Shown here: positions 27,314-36,530 of the stretch, piece after piece
Layout: each line of letters opens with the position of its first letter
Position numbering within the stretch: position 1 is the first letter of the stretch
Assembly (NCBI GenBank): GCA_910587305.1
Contig: CAJUKV010000016.1
Location: 12,591 to 76,590 of the forward strand
DNA: 64,000 nt
Source: an uncultured Lachnospiraceae bacterium
Lineage (GTDB): Bacteria > Bacillota > Clostridia > Lachnospirales > Lachnospiraceae
Direction: 5' to 3'
The notes under the pieces: generated by a model
The model's database searches: none
Told to the model about the DNA's origin: nothing
The model's input: the letters and a program-made list of their open reading frames with translations, nothing else
Position numbers and translations under genes: made by a program

Positions 27314-28714
27314 TTAAAACTTTTCTTCATGCTTTTCCTTTTGCGGTATTGAAAGTACGGCTCCGTTTTCCGTGAGCAGGCGGCGGAGCTTTTCCACCGG
27401 TACCTGATCCGTTTCGCAGTTTGACTGTACGCATATGGAAGCGGCTGTACCTGCTGCCTGCCCCAATGCGATGCAGGTGCCCATGATACGGCTTGAGCCA
27501 AAGGCCACTCTGTCGGCCCAGATGGTTCTTCCGGTAAAGAGGATTCCTTTCATCTTTTCCGGTACCATGCAGCCGTATGGAATTCCGTATCCGCGCCGTA
27601 CAATGTAAAGTTCGCTGCCTTCGTCGCAGCCATGGTGAATATCTACATTATAACCGCCCAGTGCTACCGTATCCGGCGGAACTTCTCCTTGCCGTACATC
27701 CTTTTCCGTCAGACAGCGCTTCCCTACAAAGCGGCGGCTTTCCCGCACTCCCAGCGTTGGCGCCACAAAGGAAAGGGCGCAGTTTTCAAAGCCCGGCAGA
27801 TATTCGGGCATAAACTTGATCAGCTCTTCCACCTGACGGCAGGCTTCCTGTGTGCCCCGGGAAAGCTGCCAGATGTCGGTACCGTCAAAATCTATCAGAC
27901 GCGTATTATTAATAACCGTAGTGTCGTCGTTGGGATGTGTAATCAGAGAAAAGCGATCCCTGGGAATATCATTATACCATCCATCGTTTCGCGCCTTTCG
28001 GATACATGCGTCAAGCCCCAGCAGATTATATCCGTTTACCGTCCTGAAAAAACCCGGTTCCACCTTCATTTCATAGCCTTCCGGCGTATCCACTTCCGAG
28101 GGCTTGTCTTCTACATATTTCAGCAGCTTTTCTTTATTCACTCCGGACACGGCAAAAACCAGTGAAGCCGGCTGCAATTCTCCATCCGGATTTCCTTTTT
28201 CATAAGGCAGACCAATCAGGCTGCATAAATCTCCGTCTCCCGTAGCGTCAATAAATACATCTGCTTTTATATCAAAGAAGTTTCCTTTTCCGCAAACACG
28301 CACCTGGCATAGACGATCTTCCCGCACCAGGGCCTTTGTGGGGATACAGCCAAATAACAATTGAATCCCCTCCTCTTCGCAAAGCTCGAACAGGACAAGC
28401 CGCACCAGCCCTGCATTGACGGGTGTCAGACTGTTTAAGATGGGGCAGGGATTATGTCCCAAGGTTCCATGCAGGGCATTGAGGCGATCGATCAGCTCCT
28501 GGGCAATACCGCCTGCTATGGGATTCCCTTCTCTATCCCGAAAGCCCAGCAGTCCCAGGCCGGATACGGATACTCCTCCCAGAAAATCTCCCTGCTCTAC
28601 AATAAGTACACGCCTTTTCTGGCGTGCCGCTGCAATAGCTGCGGCCACTCCGCTTACACCGCCGCCAAGAACTGCAATATCGCAACAAAGCGTCCGCGTA
28701 TTTTCATCTGTCAT
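27314..28714 (-). CDS. FAD-dependent oxidoreductase (FAD_oxidored type)
   Basis: A 466-residue flavoprotein from ATG 28714 (AAAGGGG upstream). DIAVLGGGVSGVAAAIAAAR binds FAD, followed by EQGDFLGGVSVSGLGLLGF. GGIAQELIDRL and GHNPCPILNSLTP are shared almost word for word with the third paralogue at 33.7-35.0 kb. FIDATGDGDLCSLIG is the conserved central motif and GILFTGRTIWADRVAFGS the C-terminal one. Such enzymes commonly sit in carbohydrate or polyol gene clusters of Clostridia. It follows the ABC permeases. The substrate is probably whatever the transporter imports. Confidence 0.9.
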   Translation of the reverse strand: MTDENTRTLCCDIAVLGGGVSGVAAAIAAARQKRRVLIVEQGDFLGGVSVSGLGLLGFRDREGNPIAGGIAQELIDRLNALHGTLGHNPCPILNSLTPVNAGLVRLVLFELCEEEGIQLLFGCIPTKALVREDRLCQVRVCGKGNFFDIKADVFIDATGDGDLCSLIGLPYEKGNPDGELQPASLVFAVSGVNKEKLLKYVEDKPSEVDTPEGYEMKVEPGFFRTVNGYNLLGLDACIRKARNDGWYNDIPRDRFSLITHPNDDTTVINNTRLIDFDGTDIWQLSRGTQEACRQVEELIKFMPEYLPGFENCALSFVAPTLGVRESRRFVGKRCLTEKDVRQGEVPPDTVALGGYNVDIHHGCDEGSELYIVRRGYGIPYGCMVPEKMKGILFTGRTIWADRVAFGSSRIMGTCIALGQAAGTAASICVQSNCETDQVPVEKLRRLLTENGAVLSIPQKEKHEEKF

Positions 28715-28940
28715 ATGTATCCCCTTTGCATAGTATAGGCAAAGCCTATTGTCATGGGGATGTCGCAAAACGGCAGATTCATACAATATATAGCAGCCAT
28801 GTGCTAGAATTTTGGCATATATTGTACAACAGCCAAGTTTTGCAACAGCCCCTGCATAAATTGATAGTTTGTAACGTCATTTCCGTATTACATGTCAGGG
28901 CCGTCCGGGTATATCTTAAAAATATTCTGTCAAGCCGCCC

Positions 28941-29822
28941 TTATCCCTTTACTGCCCCCTGGGTCAGGCCGGATACCATCAGTTTGCCTAAAATGGAAAA
29001 TACCAGCAGAATCGGCAGAACCGCAACCATTGCGGAAGCCATCAGCCCGCCCCAGTCTGTTCCAAAAAAGCCGCGGAAATAGTAAATTACGAGCTGAATG
29101 GATCGCAGATTAGGAGAATCAATCATAACCGCTGCGGTAATAAATTCATTCCATGCCCCGATAAACAAAAACAGAGCCGAGGATGCAATAGAAGGCAGGC
29201 ATAGGCGGGGAATCAGCCGTGTGATGATATAGGCGCGACTGCAGCCGTCAATGCGCGCCGCGTCTTCAATTTCCAGAGGAATTGCCTCAATGCCTCCCTT
29301 CATAATCCATATTGCCATTGGGAGATTATAAGCCGTGTACAGCAGAATCAATGTATACCATTTATTGGTCAGGCCAAGGTTCATCATATACAGGTAATTG
29401 GGGATTAGCATGGCCGCGCTGCCGATGGATAGCGGAATGCCCGCTATCACAATATAAAACAGCACTTTTTTCAGCGGAAAGCTATATCTTTCAAAACCAT
29501 ATGCCGCCAGTAAGCCCAGCACAAGCCCCAGAACAATGGTGCATCCCGCATAGAGCAGGCTGTTGCGCATCCCAAGGCTTAACCCGTTTGCAAACACGTT
29601 CCGGTAATGCTCCGAACTGAAGGTAAAATTAATAAATTTAGGAGGGTATACCAGAATTTCCCGCCGTGTCTTTAGGGAGGTGATCAGTCCCCATAAAATG
29701 GGTGTTGAGTTGGTAAAAAACAGAATCAGCAGAAGAGCCAGCTCGGGCAGGGAGGCCCTCTGTTTTGCTTCCGTATTTTCCGTAAATCTTATACTGCCTT
29801 TTTTCGTGTTTTTAAATGTCAT
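28941..29822 (-). CDS. Carbohydrate ABC transporter permease (MalG type)
   Basis: This 293-residue inner-membrane protein has six predicted helices, among them LALLLILFFTNSTPILWG and VLPILLVFSILGKLMVSG. The EAA loop that docks the ATPase reads IEDAARIDGCSRAYIITRLI. It overlaps the partner permease by 11 bp, which couples their translation. No ATPase gene is in the cluster, so a shared MsmK/UgpC-type ATPase elsewhere is expected, as is usual for this importer class. The gap to the next gene (28715-28940) holds the dyad TGGCTGTTG/CAACAGCC, nothing coding. Confidence 0.93.
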   Translation of the reverse strand: MTFKNTKKGSIRFTENTEAKQRASLPELALLLILFFTNSTPILWGLITSLKTRREILVYPPKFINFTFSSEHYRNVFANGLSLGMRNSLLYAGCTIVLGLVLGLLAAYGFERYSFPLKKVLFYIVIAGIPLSIGSAAMLIPNYLYMMNLGLTNKWYTLILLYTAYNLPMAIWIMKGGIEAIPLEIEDAARIDGCSRAYIITRLIPRLCLPSIASSALFLFIGAWNEFITAAVMIDSPNLRSIQLVIYYFRGFFGTDWGGLMASAMVAVLPILLVFSILGKLMVSGLTQGAVKG

Positions 29823-30684
29823 ATTTTATCATCCTCACATACAGCACTACAAATATAATGTTGACCAGAAATACAAGAACCGACAATGCGGAGGCCTGCC
29901 CAAATTTATAGTAAGTAAAGCCCATGCGGTACAGCTCAAGGGAAATAACATTTGTTGCTGTGCCGGGTCCTCCGCCGGTCAAAATCAGCGGAACGGTATT
30001 GTTATTGAAATTGCTCATTGTAAGTACTATGGTGGAAAGCAGAATGGGCGTTTTAATCAGTGGCAGTTTAATATGAGTTAGTACCTGCCATGTGTTTGCC
30101 CCGTCCACCCGGGCCGCTTCCAGCAGACCGGCGTCCACACCCTTAAGGCCAGCCAGGATCATTACCATGGAATATCCGATGGTACGCCACGCCATGACAA
30201 TGATAAGGGTGACAATAGACGCCGTTTTGTTTTCAAAGATAATAATGGGAGAAAAACCAAGGGAACGCAGGAAATAATTAAGCAATCCCGTATCTCCGTT
30301 CAGAATCCAGCGCCAGAGCACCGTGCCCACCATCATGGAAATAACCCAGGGCAACAGCCCGATTAATTGGATCAGGTAAGCGACGATGCCTGTACGTCTG
30401 TCAATCCACAGTGCAAATACAAGCCCCAGCACCATGGAAATTCCTGCGGATGCTACCGTTATAAGAATTGTAATGCCAAAGGAGTACCAGATGGCCGGGT
30501 CCGAAAATAAAGATACATAATTGGCACCCCCCACATATCCTCCGTTCTGCAGATGGTCCAGCTTAAAGAAACTACTGTAGAGCGTGCTGAACAAAGGCAC
30601 CACCAGTATCATAATAATCAGAAACATTCCCGGCAGGGTGAGCAGGAACCCCAAATAATTGTGAAGTATCTTTTTAATTTTCAT
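29812..30684 (-). CDS. Carbohydrate ABC transporter permease (MalF/UgpA type)
   Basis: A 290-residue permease with six helices, starting with FLLTLPGMFLIIMILVVPLF. Its EAA loop is LLEAARVDGANTWQVLTHIK. The fourth segment (ASIVTLIIVMAWRTIGYSMV) is typical of sugar permeases. It lies 58 bp after the binding-protein gene and overlaps the second permease. Together the two form the membrane channel of one importer under the LacI-type regulator. Confidence 0.94.
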   Translation of the reverse strand: MKIKKILHNYLGFLLTLPGMFLIIMILVVPLFSTLYSSFFKLDHLQNGGYVGGANYVSLFSDPAIWYSFGITILITVASAGISMVLGLVFALWIDRRTGIVAYLIQLIGLLPWVISMMVGTVLWRWILNGDTGLLNYFLRSLGFSPIIIFENKTASIVTLIIVMAWRTIGYSMVMILAGLKGVDAGLLEAARVDGANTWQVLTHIKLPLIKTPILLSTIVLTMSNFNNNTVPLILTGGGPGTATNVISLELYRMGFTYYKFGQASALSVLVFLVNIIFVVLYVRMIKYDI

Positions 30685-30742
30685 AAAAACCCCTATGCCT
30701 TTCTAAAACCTGCGATATTTTGGCCACAGGTACAAAAAATTA

Positions 30743-32155
30743 TCAGCCGCCATTGCGAGTGTCAAAGTCACCGGCCACACCGGATAATGCCTCTGAAATG
30801 GACTTTCCGTCTACCATGACCATTTGTGCGGCGCGGTTGAGATCATTTTTCCAGGAACTTATTGGATAATCCGTAGGCTGCGGCCATCCGGCATTTGTAA
30901 TTCCGTCTGCTACGATTGTGAGGTATTGATTGTCGGGATTCTGATAAAAGTCCCCAAGTTTTTCCATGGTGGATTTGCGGATGGCAAGCTGACCGCCTTC
31001 CGTAACCCACAGTTCGTCAGCTTCCGGTGACATAAGAGCTTCCACAAATTTACCTGCCGCCTCTTTTACCTGGCTGCCTGACCATACGCCCACACACCAG
31101 CCGTTGATGGTGCTGGGTGCATGACCATTGCCATCCTCGGAAGGATAAAGCATGAGCTGCACCGCGCTGGGATCAAAGGGAACATCTGCGCGTACGGTAG
31201 GAACTCTTACCGCGCCGCCGGAAATGATAGCGTATTTCCCTGCGGCAAATTCCGTAAAGAGTTCTTCTCCTGTCAGATTTACGGCAGCTTCCGGGGTAAT
31301 GCCATATTCCGTAATGCAGTCCAGCTGGAATTTAAGAGCTTCTTCTCCTGTTTCGTTGGCCCAGTCTGCTTTACCTTCTTCCGTAAATAAATTTCCCTGC
31401 TTCTCGAGAATACGGGCTGTCATGATTTGCGGATCGACTTTATCTATATTAAACGCCTGGCCAAATCCATACCGCTGAATCCCTGTTTCAGGGTCTACCT
31501 CGGTCAATGCCTGACAAACTTCTACAAACTCATCCCATGTCTGAGGGATGGATAATCCTTTTTCTTCAAAAAGGTCTGCGCGGTAATAAAATGCCATATA
31601 GTTGCGCGAGTGAGTAATTTGATAATGCAGGCCGTCACGTGTGCCAAAGTTAAAGAAGGAATCATCAATATCAGCGATTTCTTCCTGCGTCCAGTCCTTT
31701 AAAAACAGGTTTTCCAAAGGCTCCAGTGCGCCCAAATCCAGCGCCGCCCCCATTTCATCCATGATACACCAAATAATATCCGGCGCATTGCCTGCCGCAT
31801 GTGCCGCAAAGAATTTAGGCGTCATTTGCTCCCAGTCCTGGGGCTCCACTACAATTTTGATATTAGGATTTTCCGTTTCAAAATTTTTAATTATTTCACC
31901 AAGCGCTTTTCCACGACCGTCTGCTGCAGCCGGGTCCAGGAAGGTCCACATACGCACAACCTGTTCTCCCTCCGTCTGAGTGGCCTCCGAGGCCGAACCG
32001 GCGCCGGAATCCGTCGATGCGTCTTCACTGCTCTCCTGGTTAGAAGCGTTTGTATCCTCCGTGGGTTCCGGCTTAGAGCTACAACCTGCTAACAGGCTCA
32101 AAGAAAGTATCCCCGCCAAAATCATTGCTATCCAACGTTTTCTTTTTACTTGCAT
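30743..32155 (-). CDS. Extracellular sugar-binding lipoprotein
   Basis: A 470-residue family 1 solute-binding protein. AAGGAGG before ATG 32155 sets the start MQVKRKRWIAMILAG. The lipobox SLLAGC gives the lipid-bearing Cys, followed by an acidic Ser/Thr-rich linker. The mature part has VVRMWTFLDPAAADGRG, FAAHAAGNAPDIIWC and INGWCVGVWSGSQ, the periplasmic-binding fold. It is the first gene of the importer operon and its promoter carries a LacI-type operator between -35 and -10. The ligand is not evident from the sequence. Confidence 0.94.
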   Translation of the reverse strand: MQVKRKRWIAMILAGILSLSLLAGCSSKPEPTEDTNASNQESSEDASTDSGAGSASEATQTEGEQVVRMWTFLDPAAADGRGKALGEIIKNFETENPNIKIVVEPQDWEQMTPKFFAAHAAGNAPDIIWCIMDEMGAALDLGALEPLENLFLKDWTQEEIADIDDSFFNFGTRDGLHYQITHSRNYMAFYYRADLFEEKGLSIPQTWDEFVEVCQALTEVDPETGIQRYGFGQAFNIDKVDPQIMTARILEKQGNLFTEEGKADWANETGEEALKFQLDCITEYGITPEAAVNLTGEELFTEFAAGKYAIISGGAVRVPTVRADVPFDPSAVQLMLYPSEDGNGHAPSTINGWCVGVWSGSQVKEAAGKFVEALMSPEADELWVTEGGQLAIRKSTMEKLGDFYQNPDNQYLTIVADGITNAGWPQPTDYPISSWKNDLNRAAQMVMVDGKSISEALSGVAGDFDTRNGG

Positions 32156-32250
32156 TCTTAATCCTCCTTTTTCTTGCGCCACAGTCCCTCGCAGGCAGAC
32201 TGTGGAAATGTGTGTCAATAAATAATCTGCTATCTGCTTCTGACAGTTTT

Positions 32251-32278
32251 ACTATATTCTATGAAAACGTTTTTTCAA
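32251..32278 (-). promoter_or_regulatory. Promoter of the importer operon with embedded operator
   Basis: On the minus strand TTGAAA (32273-32278), 16 bases, TATAGT (32251-32256). The spacer contains most of GAAAAAACGTTTTC (32263-32276). That is a LacI/CcpA-type dyad differing at one base from the site in front of the LacI gene. Bound repressor would block RNA polymerase. Confidence 0.72.
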
Positions 32279-32441
32279 ACCTTGTATATTTTTATTTATA
32301 AAGATATAATTTAATATTTCTTATTTAATCTATTATTATCTCGTTTTTTTTTTATATTTTATTTTTTTATCAAATTTGTAATAAAAAATCTTTATAATAT
32401 TTGTAAAAATATGCAAATTGACGTGATTTTTTATAAATATC

Positions 32442-32490
32442 TTGCTTTTTAGGTAATTTCATTTTATAATATCGATGAAAAAATGTTTTC
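32442..32490 (+). promoter_or_regulatory. Promoter of the LacI gene with downstream operator
   Basis: TTGCTT, 17 bases, TATAAT at 32465-32470, then GAAAAAATGTTTTC at 32477-32490 just after the -10. The dyad matches 13 of 14 bases of the operator in the opposing promoter, which points to autoregulation by the same LacI protein. Confidence 0.72.
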
Positions 32491-32554
32491 ACAAATTTCC
32501 GGATTGCTCTATGGAGAGCGCTTTTCGCTAGTTTGTATTAAGGAGGTTTCTGTT

Positions 32555-33583
32555 ATGGCTACCATCAAAGACGTTGCCCGGCTGGCCGGGGTGTCCATTT
32601 CCACTGTATCCAGAGTCACGAACAATGCATCCAATGTCTCTCCCGCTATCCGCAGAAAGGTATTGCGCGCGGTCAAAGCCCTGAATTACACCCCAAGCAT
32701 TGTCGCCCGCAGTCTGGAATCCCGCAGCATGAATAACATTGCGGTGGTTATGGGGCGGACTATGGATCAGGCTTTTTCCAACCCGGATTTTTTTACTATC
32801 TTGCAGGGGCTTACCTCTACTTTGGTAGAACAGGAATACAATGCGCTGCTTCTTACCAACCTTAAGCAGACTGTGGAGACGGAGCATTGTATCAAGCTCA
32901 TTCATTCAGGCGCCATACAGGGTGTGGCTGTGGTAGGATCTTTTGTCCAGGACCCTCTGCTTAGCCGCCTTGTGGATGAAGAATTTCCCTTTGTCCTTAT
33001 AGGATACCCGCCTGACTACCCGGATATTTATACAACGCCATATAATACGGTGTCTACGGATGACAAGAAGAGCGCTTATATGGCTGTGCGCTATCTGTTA
33101 GATCATGGACACCGAAGAATCGGAATGGTACATGCATCACTGGCCTATGCCTCGAACCGCAAACGTTATGACGGATACATAGAGGCCATCACCGAAGCTG
33201 GCCTTCGCATTGATCATATGCTTATCACATCATCAGGCCATGAAGTTTCCGAGACGGTTCCCGCCGTGACAAGGATGCTGAATGTTGTGCATCCGCCCAC
33301 AGCTATTTTTTGTACGGATGACTATAAAGCTACCGGTGTATTGCGTGCTGCTCTCCAGCTGGGAATACGTGTGCCCGAGGAGCTGTCTGTGATAGGTCAT
33401 AACAACTATCGTATTTCCGAATTAGTCACGCCGCCTCTGACAACGGTCAGCATTCCCCTGTTTGAGTTAGGACACAGGGGAGGGGAAATTTTGATGAACA
33501 AAATTGCGGATCCGTCCACCCCCATCCAAAATGTGCTTCTTGACAGCCAGATGCTGATCAGGGATACCGTACGAAATATCTGA
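32555..33583 (+). CDS. LacI-family transcriptional regulator
   Basis: A 342-residue repressor. AAGGAGG before ATG 32555 gives MATIKDVARLAGVSISTVSR, the standard LacI helix-turn-helix, followed by the hinge helix LNYTPSIVARSLESR. The rest is a periplasmic-binding-protein-like sensor domain ending in SQMLIRDT. A longer frame from 32483 would begin in the operator and is not used. It is divergent from the importer operon, and two near-identical dyads mark its likely targets. The inducer is presumably the imported sugar. Confidence 0.95.
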   Translation: MATIKDVARLAGVSISTVSRVTNNASNVSPAIRRKVLRAVKALNYTPSIVARSLESRSMNNIAVVMGRTMDQAFSNPDFFTILQGLTSTLVEQEYNALLLTNLKQTVETEHCIKLIHSGAIQGVAVVGSFVQDPLLSRLVDEEFPFVLIGYPPDYPDIYTTPYNTVSTDDKKSAYMAVRYLLDHGHRRIGMVHASLAYASNRKRYDGYIEAITEAGLRIDHMLITSSGHEVSETVPAVTRMLNVVHPPTAIFCTDDYKATGVLRAALQLGIRVPEELSVIGHNNYRISELVTPPLTTVSIPLFELGHRGGEILMNKIADPSTPIQNVLLDSQMLIRDTVRNI

Positions 33584-33593
33584 TATTGATAAA

Positions 33594-33636
33594 AAGCCTC
33601 TGTCCTGGCAGTATAAATATGCCAGGACAGAGGCTT
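33594..33636. terminator. Bidirectional terminator between LacI gene and FAD oxidoreductase
   Basis: AAGCCTCTGTCCTGGCA and its exact complement TGCCAGGACAGAGGCTT form a 17-bp perfect stem with a nine-base loop. AATTTTT follows on the plus strand and TTTTTATC on the minus strand. It serves the two convergent genes. Confidence 0.93.
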
Positions 33637-33660
33637 AATTTTTCCTATATTTTCTTAGTT

Positions 33661-35043
33661 TTAAAAAAGACTTCCATTTTCGCGAAGAACGCCTTGGAGC
33701 AAACGGATATCCACATCCCGCATATCTACTCCGGCGTCGATTCCCAAGGCCGCCGCAGCGCCGGCAGCTTCCCCTATTTCAATGCAGGGACCCATTACGC
33801 GGACAGATGCAAAAACCTGTGTATCAACACAAATTGTACGGCCCGTAAGCAGTAGTCCATTTATTGATTCGGGTACCAGGCAGCCGTAAGGGATACCAAA
33901 GGGTTTATCTATCGGCGTCAAATCAATATGATCTTTTACCCCGCTGTGAATATCTATATTATATGCGGATTGGGCAATAGCTTCCCGGACCGTCTCAGGG
34001 GCATACATAGTATCCCGGGTCAGCCGCCGCATACCAAGGAAATGGCGTGTTTCACGAATCCCCAGGGTAGGGGAAATTCCCGCTAACTTCGCGTCTGCAA
34101 ATCCGGGAAGGTACTTTTGCATAAATGCCATAAGCTCCTTTACCTGCATATACCCATCTTCCAGACCGCGGGAGAGCTGATAAGGGTCTGACGCGTCTAT
34201 TTCTGTGATACGGGAGGTATTAATTGCCAGAATACCGTCCACAGGTGTCGTAATATAAATAAACTGATTGCGCGGCACATGGAAATCGCCGGCTTCTTTT
34301 GCCTGACGAATCAGCTCATCCATACCGATAAAGCAGTGCCCGCGGGAGGAACGGAAAAAGGCGGGGGTATAACCCTTTGCATAGTCTTCCTTAATTCCAA
34401 AATTCTGCGGGTTACTTTCTGCGAAGGAGAGAAATTCGTCCAGGTTATAATCTTTTACGGAAAACATCAGTGTGCAGGGCTGCATAATTCCTGTGCCATC
34501 CTGTCCGGATACATATCCTGCGCCAGCCATATAGGCCAGATCACCATCTCCCGTACCGTCTATAAACACCTTTGCCCCAATGAGCGTATGCACGCATTTT
34601 CCAAATACTTCCACACCTGTCACACGGCCGTTTTCCACGGTCACATCTAAGAGTTCACTGTTAAATAAAATTTCAACGCCGGCTTCCTGACACATTTCCA
34701 CTGCCACAACCTTGAACCAGTCCGGGGAAATGGGTGTAATGGAATTATGCACCGGACAGGGATAATGCCCAATGGCACCGCCATATTTCGTCAGCCTGTC
34801 GATCAACTCCTGGGCAATACCGCCCAGGGCTTTTTCCCCCTGCCTGTCTAAATAACCCAATATCCCTAAACCAGATGTGGCCGTACCGCCCAGAAAGCCA
34901 TTCCTTTCCACCAGAATCGTCTTCTTGCCCATCCTGGCCGAACAAACCGCCGCCGCCAGGCCGCTGGGGCCGCCGCCAATCACTGCTACATCGCAATCTT
35001 TTGTTCTTATTTTTTTCAAAATTTTTTCCACCTTTCTCTGCAC
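33661..35043 (-). CDS. FAD-dependent oxidoreductase, third paralogue
   Basis: A flavoprotein of 460 residues if GTG 35043 is used. A TTG at 35019, eight bases after AAAGGTGG, would give 452 residues and is a good alternative. DVAVIGGGPSGLAAAVCSAR binds FAD, then LVERNGFLGGTATSGLGILG. GGIAQELIDRL and GHYPCPVHNSITP match the 27.3-28.7 kb paralogue. FIDGTGDGDLAYMAGAG and GLLLTGRTICVDTQVFAS follow. It lies outside the importer operon and has its own leader, without the LacI operator. It may act on the same substrate under separate control. Confidence 0.9.
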   Translation of the reverse strand: MQRKVEKILKKIRTKDCDVAVIGGGPSGLAAAVCSARMGKKTILVERNGFLGGTATSGLGILGYLDRQGEKALGGIAQELIDRLTKYGGAIGHYPCPVHNSITPISPDWFKVVAVEMCQEAGVEILFNSELLDVTVENGRVTGVEVFGKCVHTLIGAKVFIDGTGDGDLAYMAGAGYVSGQDGTGIMQPCTLMFSVKDYNLDEFLSFAESNPQNFGIKEDYAKGYTPAFFRSSRGHCFIGMDELIRQAKEAGDFHVPRNQFIYITTPVDGILAINTSRITEIDASDPYQLSRGLEDGYMQVKELMAFMQKYLPGFADAKLAGISPTLGIRETRHFLGMRRLTRDTMYAPETVREAIAQSAYNIDIHSGVKDHIDLTPIDKPFGIPYGCLVPESINGLLLTGRTICVDTQVFASVRVMGPCIEIGEAAGAAAALGIDAGVDMRDVDIRLLQGVLRENGSLF

Positions 35044-35484
35044 TATGCGTTTAATACCAGTAAAAGCCCATTTGCACTTGTTGCGCTTCCTGAATTTGTC
35101 CGCAAAGTATTATGGACTTTGTTCTGGTATCTGTCCCCTGAGCATCCTGCGCAAAACCCTGCGTGCTTTGGACAGGCTGTCATTTTGTCAGAGCAGTAAC
35201 AGATATATGGTGGCGCCGCAAACAGTAAATTTATTTTTTATTTGCGGCAGAACTCGTCCCCGGACCAGCCGGGAGAGTTAAAACTTGGTTTTAGTATAAC
35301 ATTTTATTTCCGGCTGTCAATATAAAGCGTGCCGGCCCTTGTAAATCATGTGACAGTTGTCAGGCTGAACTGTTATTTGTAAAAGTTATTTAAAATCGCC
35401 TTTGGCGATGATATTTTGCACCCTTGTAACATGGTCTTATGATCTGTGCGGTAAATGCACAAACCTGGCCAAATAGTGAATGAA
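35044..35484. other. Gap with chained hairpins, no gene
   Basis: This 441-base stretch has no coding frame worth naming. It contains GCCGCAAA/TTTGCGGC around 35214-35247, CCCGG-accag-CCGGG near 35260-35274 and ATCGCC-TTT-GGCGAT near 35395-35409. The last could end the hemerythrin transcript (minus strand) if a T-run follows, which is weak. The first two lie upstream of the FAD oxidoreductase. Confidence 0.4.
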
Positions 35485-36366
35485 TTATATCAGTTTAACA
35501 CAAAAGGCAAAATAGCCGTGGCCCGTATTAAACAGTAAACTATAATCAAAAGTTTCCAGATAAAATATTTTTTGAAACTGTTCGGCCGTCATAAAATGGC
35601 TGCTGTCCAATTGATACCGTGACGATAAATGACGGTGTATGCCAACCTGCTCCGCGATTCGAATAGAAAGTTCTTTACCTGCGTTCATAACCAGTTTATC
35701 CATTTTGGTAAGGGGTATTTCCAGCATGGCGCTGACTGCTCTCAGAACCAGAATTTCCTCTAAAGCCATGAAAATCCGGACATCCTTTTCGTCCTTTGAG
35801 CGGAAATTCAACCGAATAATCATACTGTTTCCGAAATCTTCTCCACTGTAATGCTCACTGACAATTTCGGTCTGTAATCTGAAAATTTCCTGTATGGTGA
35901 CGGCTAAGGCATCTTCCAGGGCGTCCATATCATCCCCGGTGTTATCCGCCTTCCATCTGTTTTTTATTTTACCTGTTATAGCCCGATCTTCAATCAAGAT
36001 GTGTGCGGTGAGCCAGCCCAGGCAAATGCCAAGAAAATGATGAATGGATTCTTGGGAATAATTTGATTTTGTAAGGTCTTTTTCAAGGGCGGGAAGCGTT
36101 TTATACCGCATATCGTCATGCAGGCGCTTGTGTATCGCATATCCTTTGTAGCCGATTGACTGCATATAGGCTTCTTCATCGGAAAAATGTTCTATGGCAT
36201 AACTTTTGAAGTATTTGACACCCTCGGCACATGCCCATTGCCCGTTATCTTCATCTTTGCTCAGATGGATTAGCTTATGCACGATGGAAAAGAGCTTGCG
36301 GTGTGCATTGTCGATGGAATCAACCCCAATGTTAAACCGTTTATTCCATTTAATTTCTTCAGACAT
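35485..36366 (-). CDS. Hemerythrin-domain protein with unassigned C-terminal domain
   Basis: The first 135 of 293 residues are a bacteriohemerythrin: WNKRFNIGVDSIDNAHRKLF, HFSDEEAYMQSIGY, HKRLHDDM and WLTAHILIEDRAI supply the His, Glu and Asp ligands of a di-iron oxygen-binding site. The C-terminal 150 residues (MIIRLNFRSKDEKDVRIFMA, LEIPLTKMDKLVMNAGKEL) resemble the layout of CheX/CheC-like domains, but only loosely. An oxygen or redox sensor feeding motility or signalling is a reasonable guess. It stands alone, with TGTCATTACTTGACA upstream at 36460. Confidence 0.85.
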   Translation of the reverse strand: MSEEIKWNKRFNIGVDSIDNAHRKLFSIVHKLIHLSKDEDNGQWACAEGVKYFKSYAIEHFSDEEAYMQSIGYKGYAIHKRLHDDMRYKTLPALEKDLTKSNYSQESIHHFLGICLGWLTAHILIEDRAITGKIKNRWKADNTGDDMDALEDALAVTIQEIFRLQTEIVSEHYSGEDFGNSMIIRLNFRSKDEKDVRIFMALEEILVLRAVSAMLEIPLTKMDKLVMNAGKELSIRIAEQVGIHRHLSSRYQLDSSHFMTAEQFQKIFYLETFDYSLLFNTGHGYFAFCVKLI

Positions 36367-36459
36367 GGCGTTCCTCTTTCGGACAGGGAAATGTTCCCTG
36401 GCAGCTGTTCAAAAATAAAAATAATTTATTAATAATGTATGTCGAAAATAAAAGAAATG

Positions 36460-36474
36460 TGTCATTACTTGACA
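36460..36474. repeat. Dyad TGTCA-TTACT-TGACA
   Basis: A 5-bp perfect dyad nearly identical to the palindrome at 21181-21198 (one base shorter in the centre). It lies between the hemerythrin start and the helicase terminator. Confidence 0.4.
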
Positions 36475-36481
36475 AAATAAT

Positions 36482-36510
36482 ATGGAGCTGTGCATCTGCA
36501 ACAGCTCCAT
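36482..36510 (-). terminator. Terminator of the PHP/UvrD fusion gene
   Basis: ATGGAGCTGT and ACAGCTCCAT form a perfect 10-bp stem with a nine-base loop. On the minus strand ATTATTTTG follows, 21 bases beyond the stop. Confidence 0.75.
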
Positions 36511-36530
36511 ATGAATGAAAAAATCAATAT

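Larger units (their letters stand above)
32156..32554. other. Divergent control region of the sugar locus
   Basis: This 399-base region is extremely AT-rich in its middle (32280-32440) and holds two promoters and two matching operators, listed separately. It drives the importer operon leftward and the LacI gene rightward. Confidence 0.7.
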
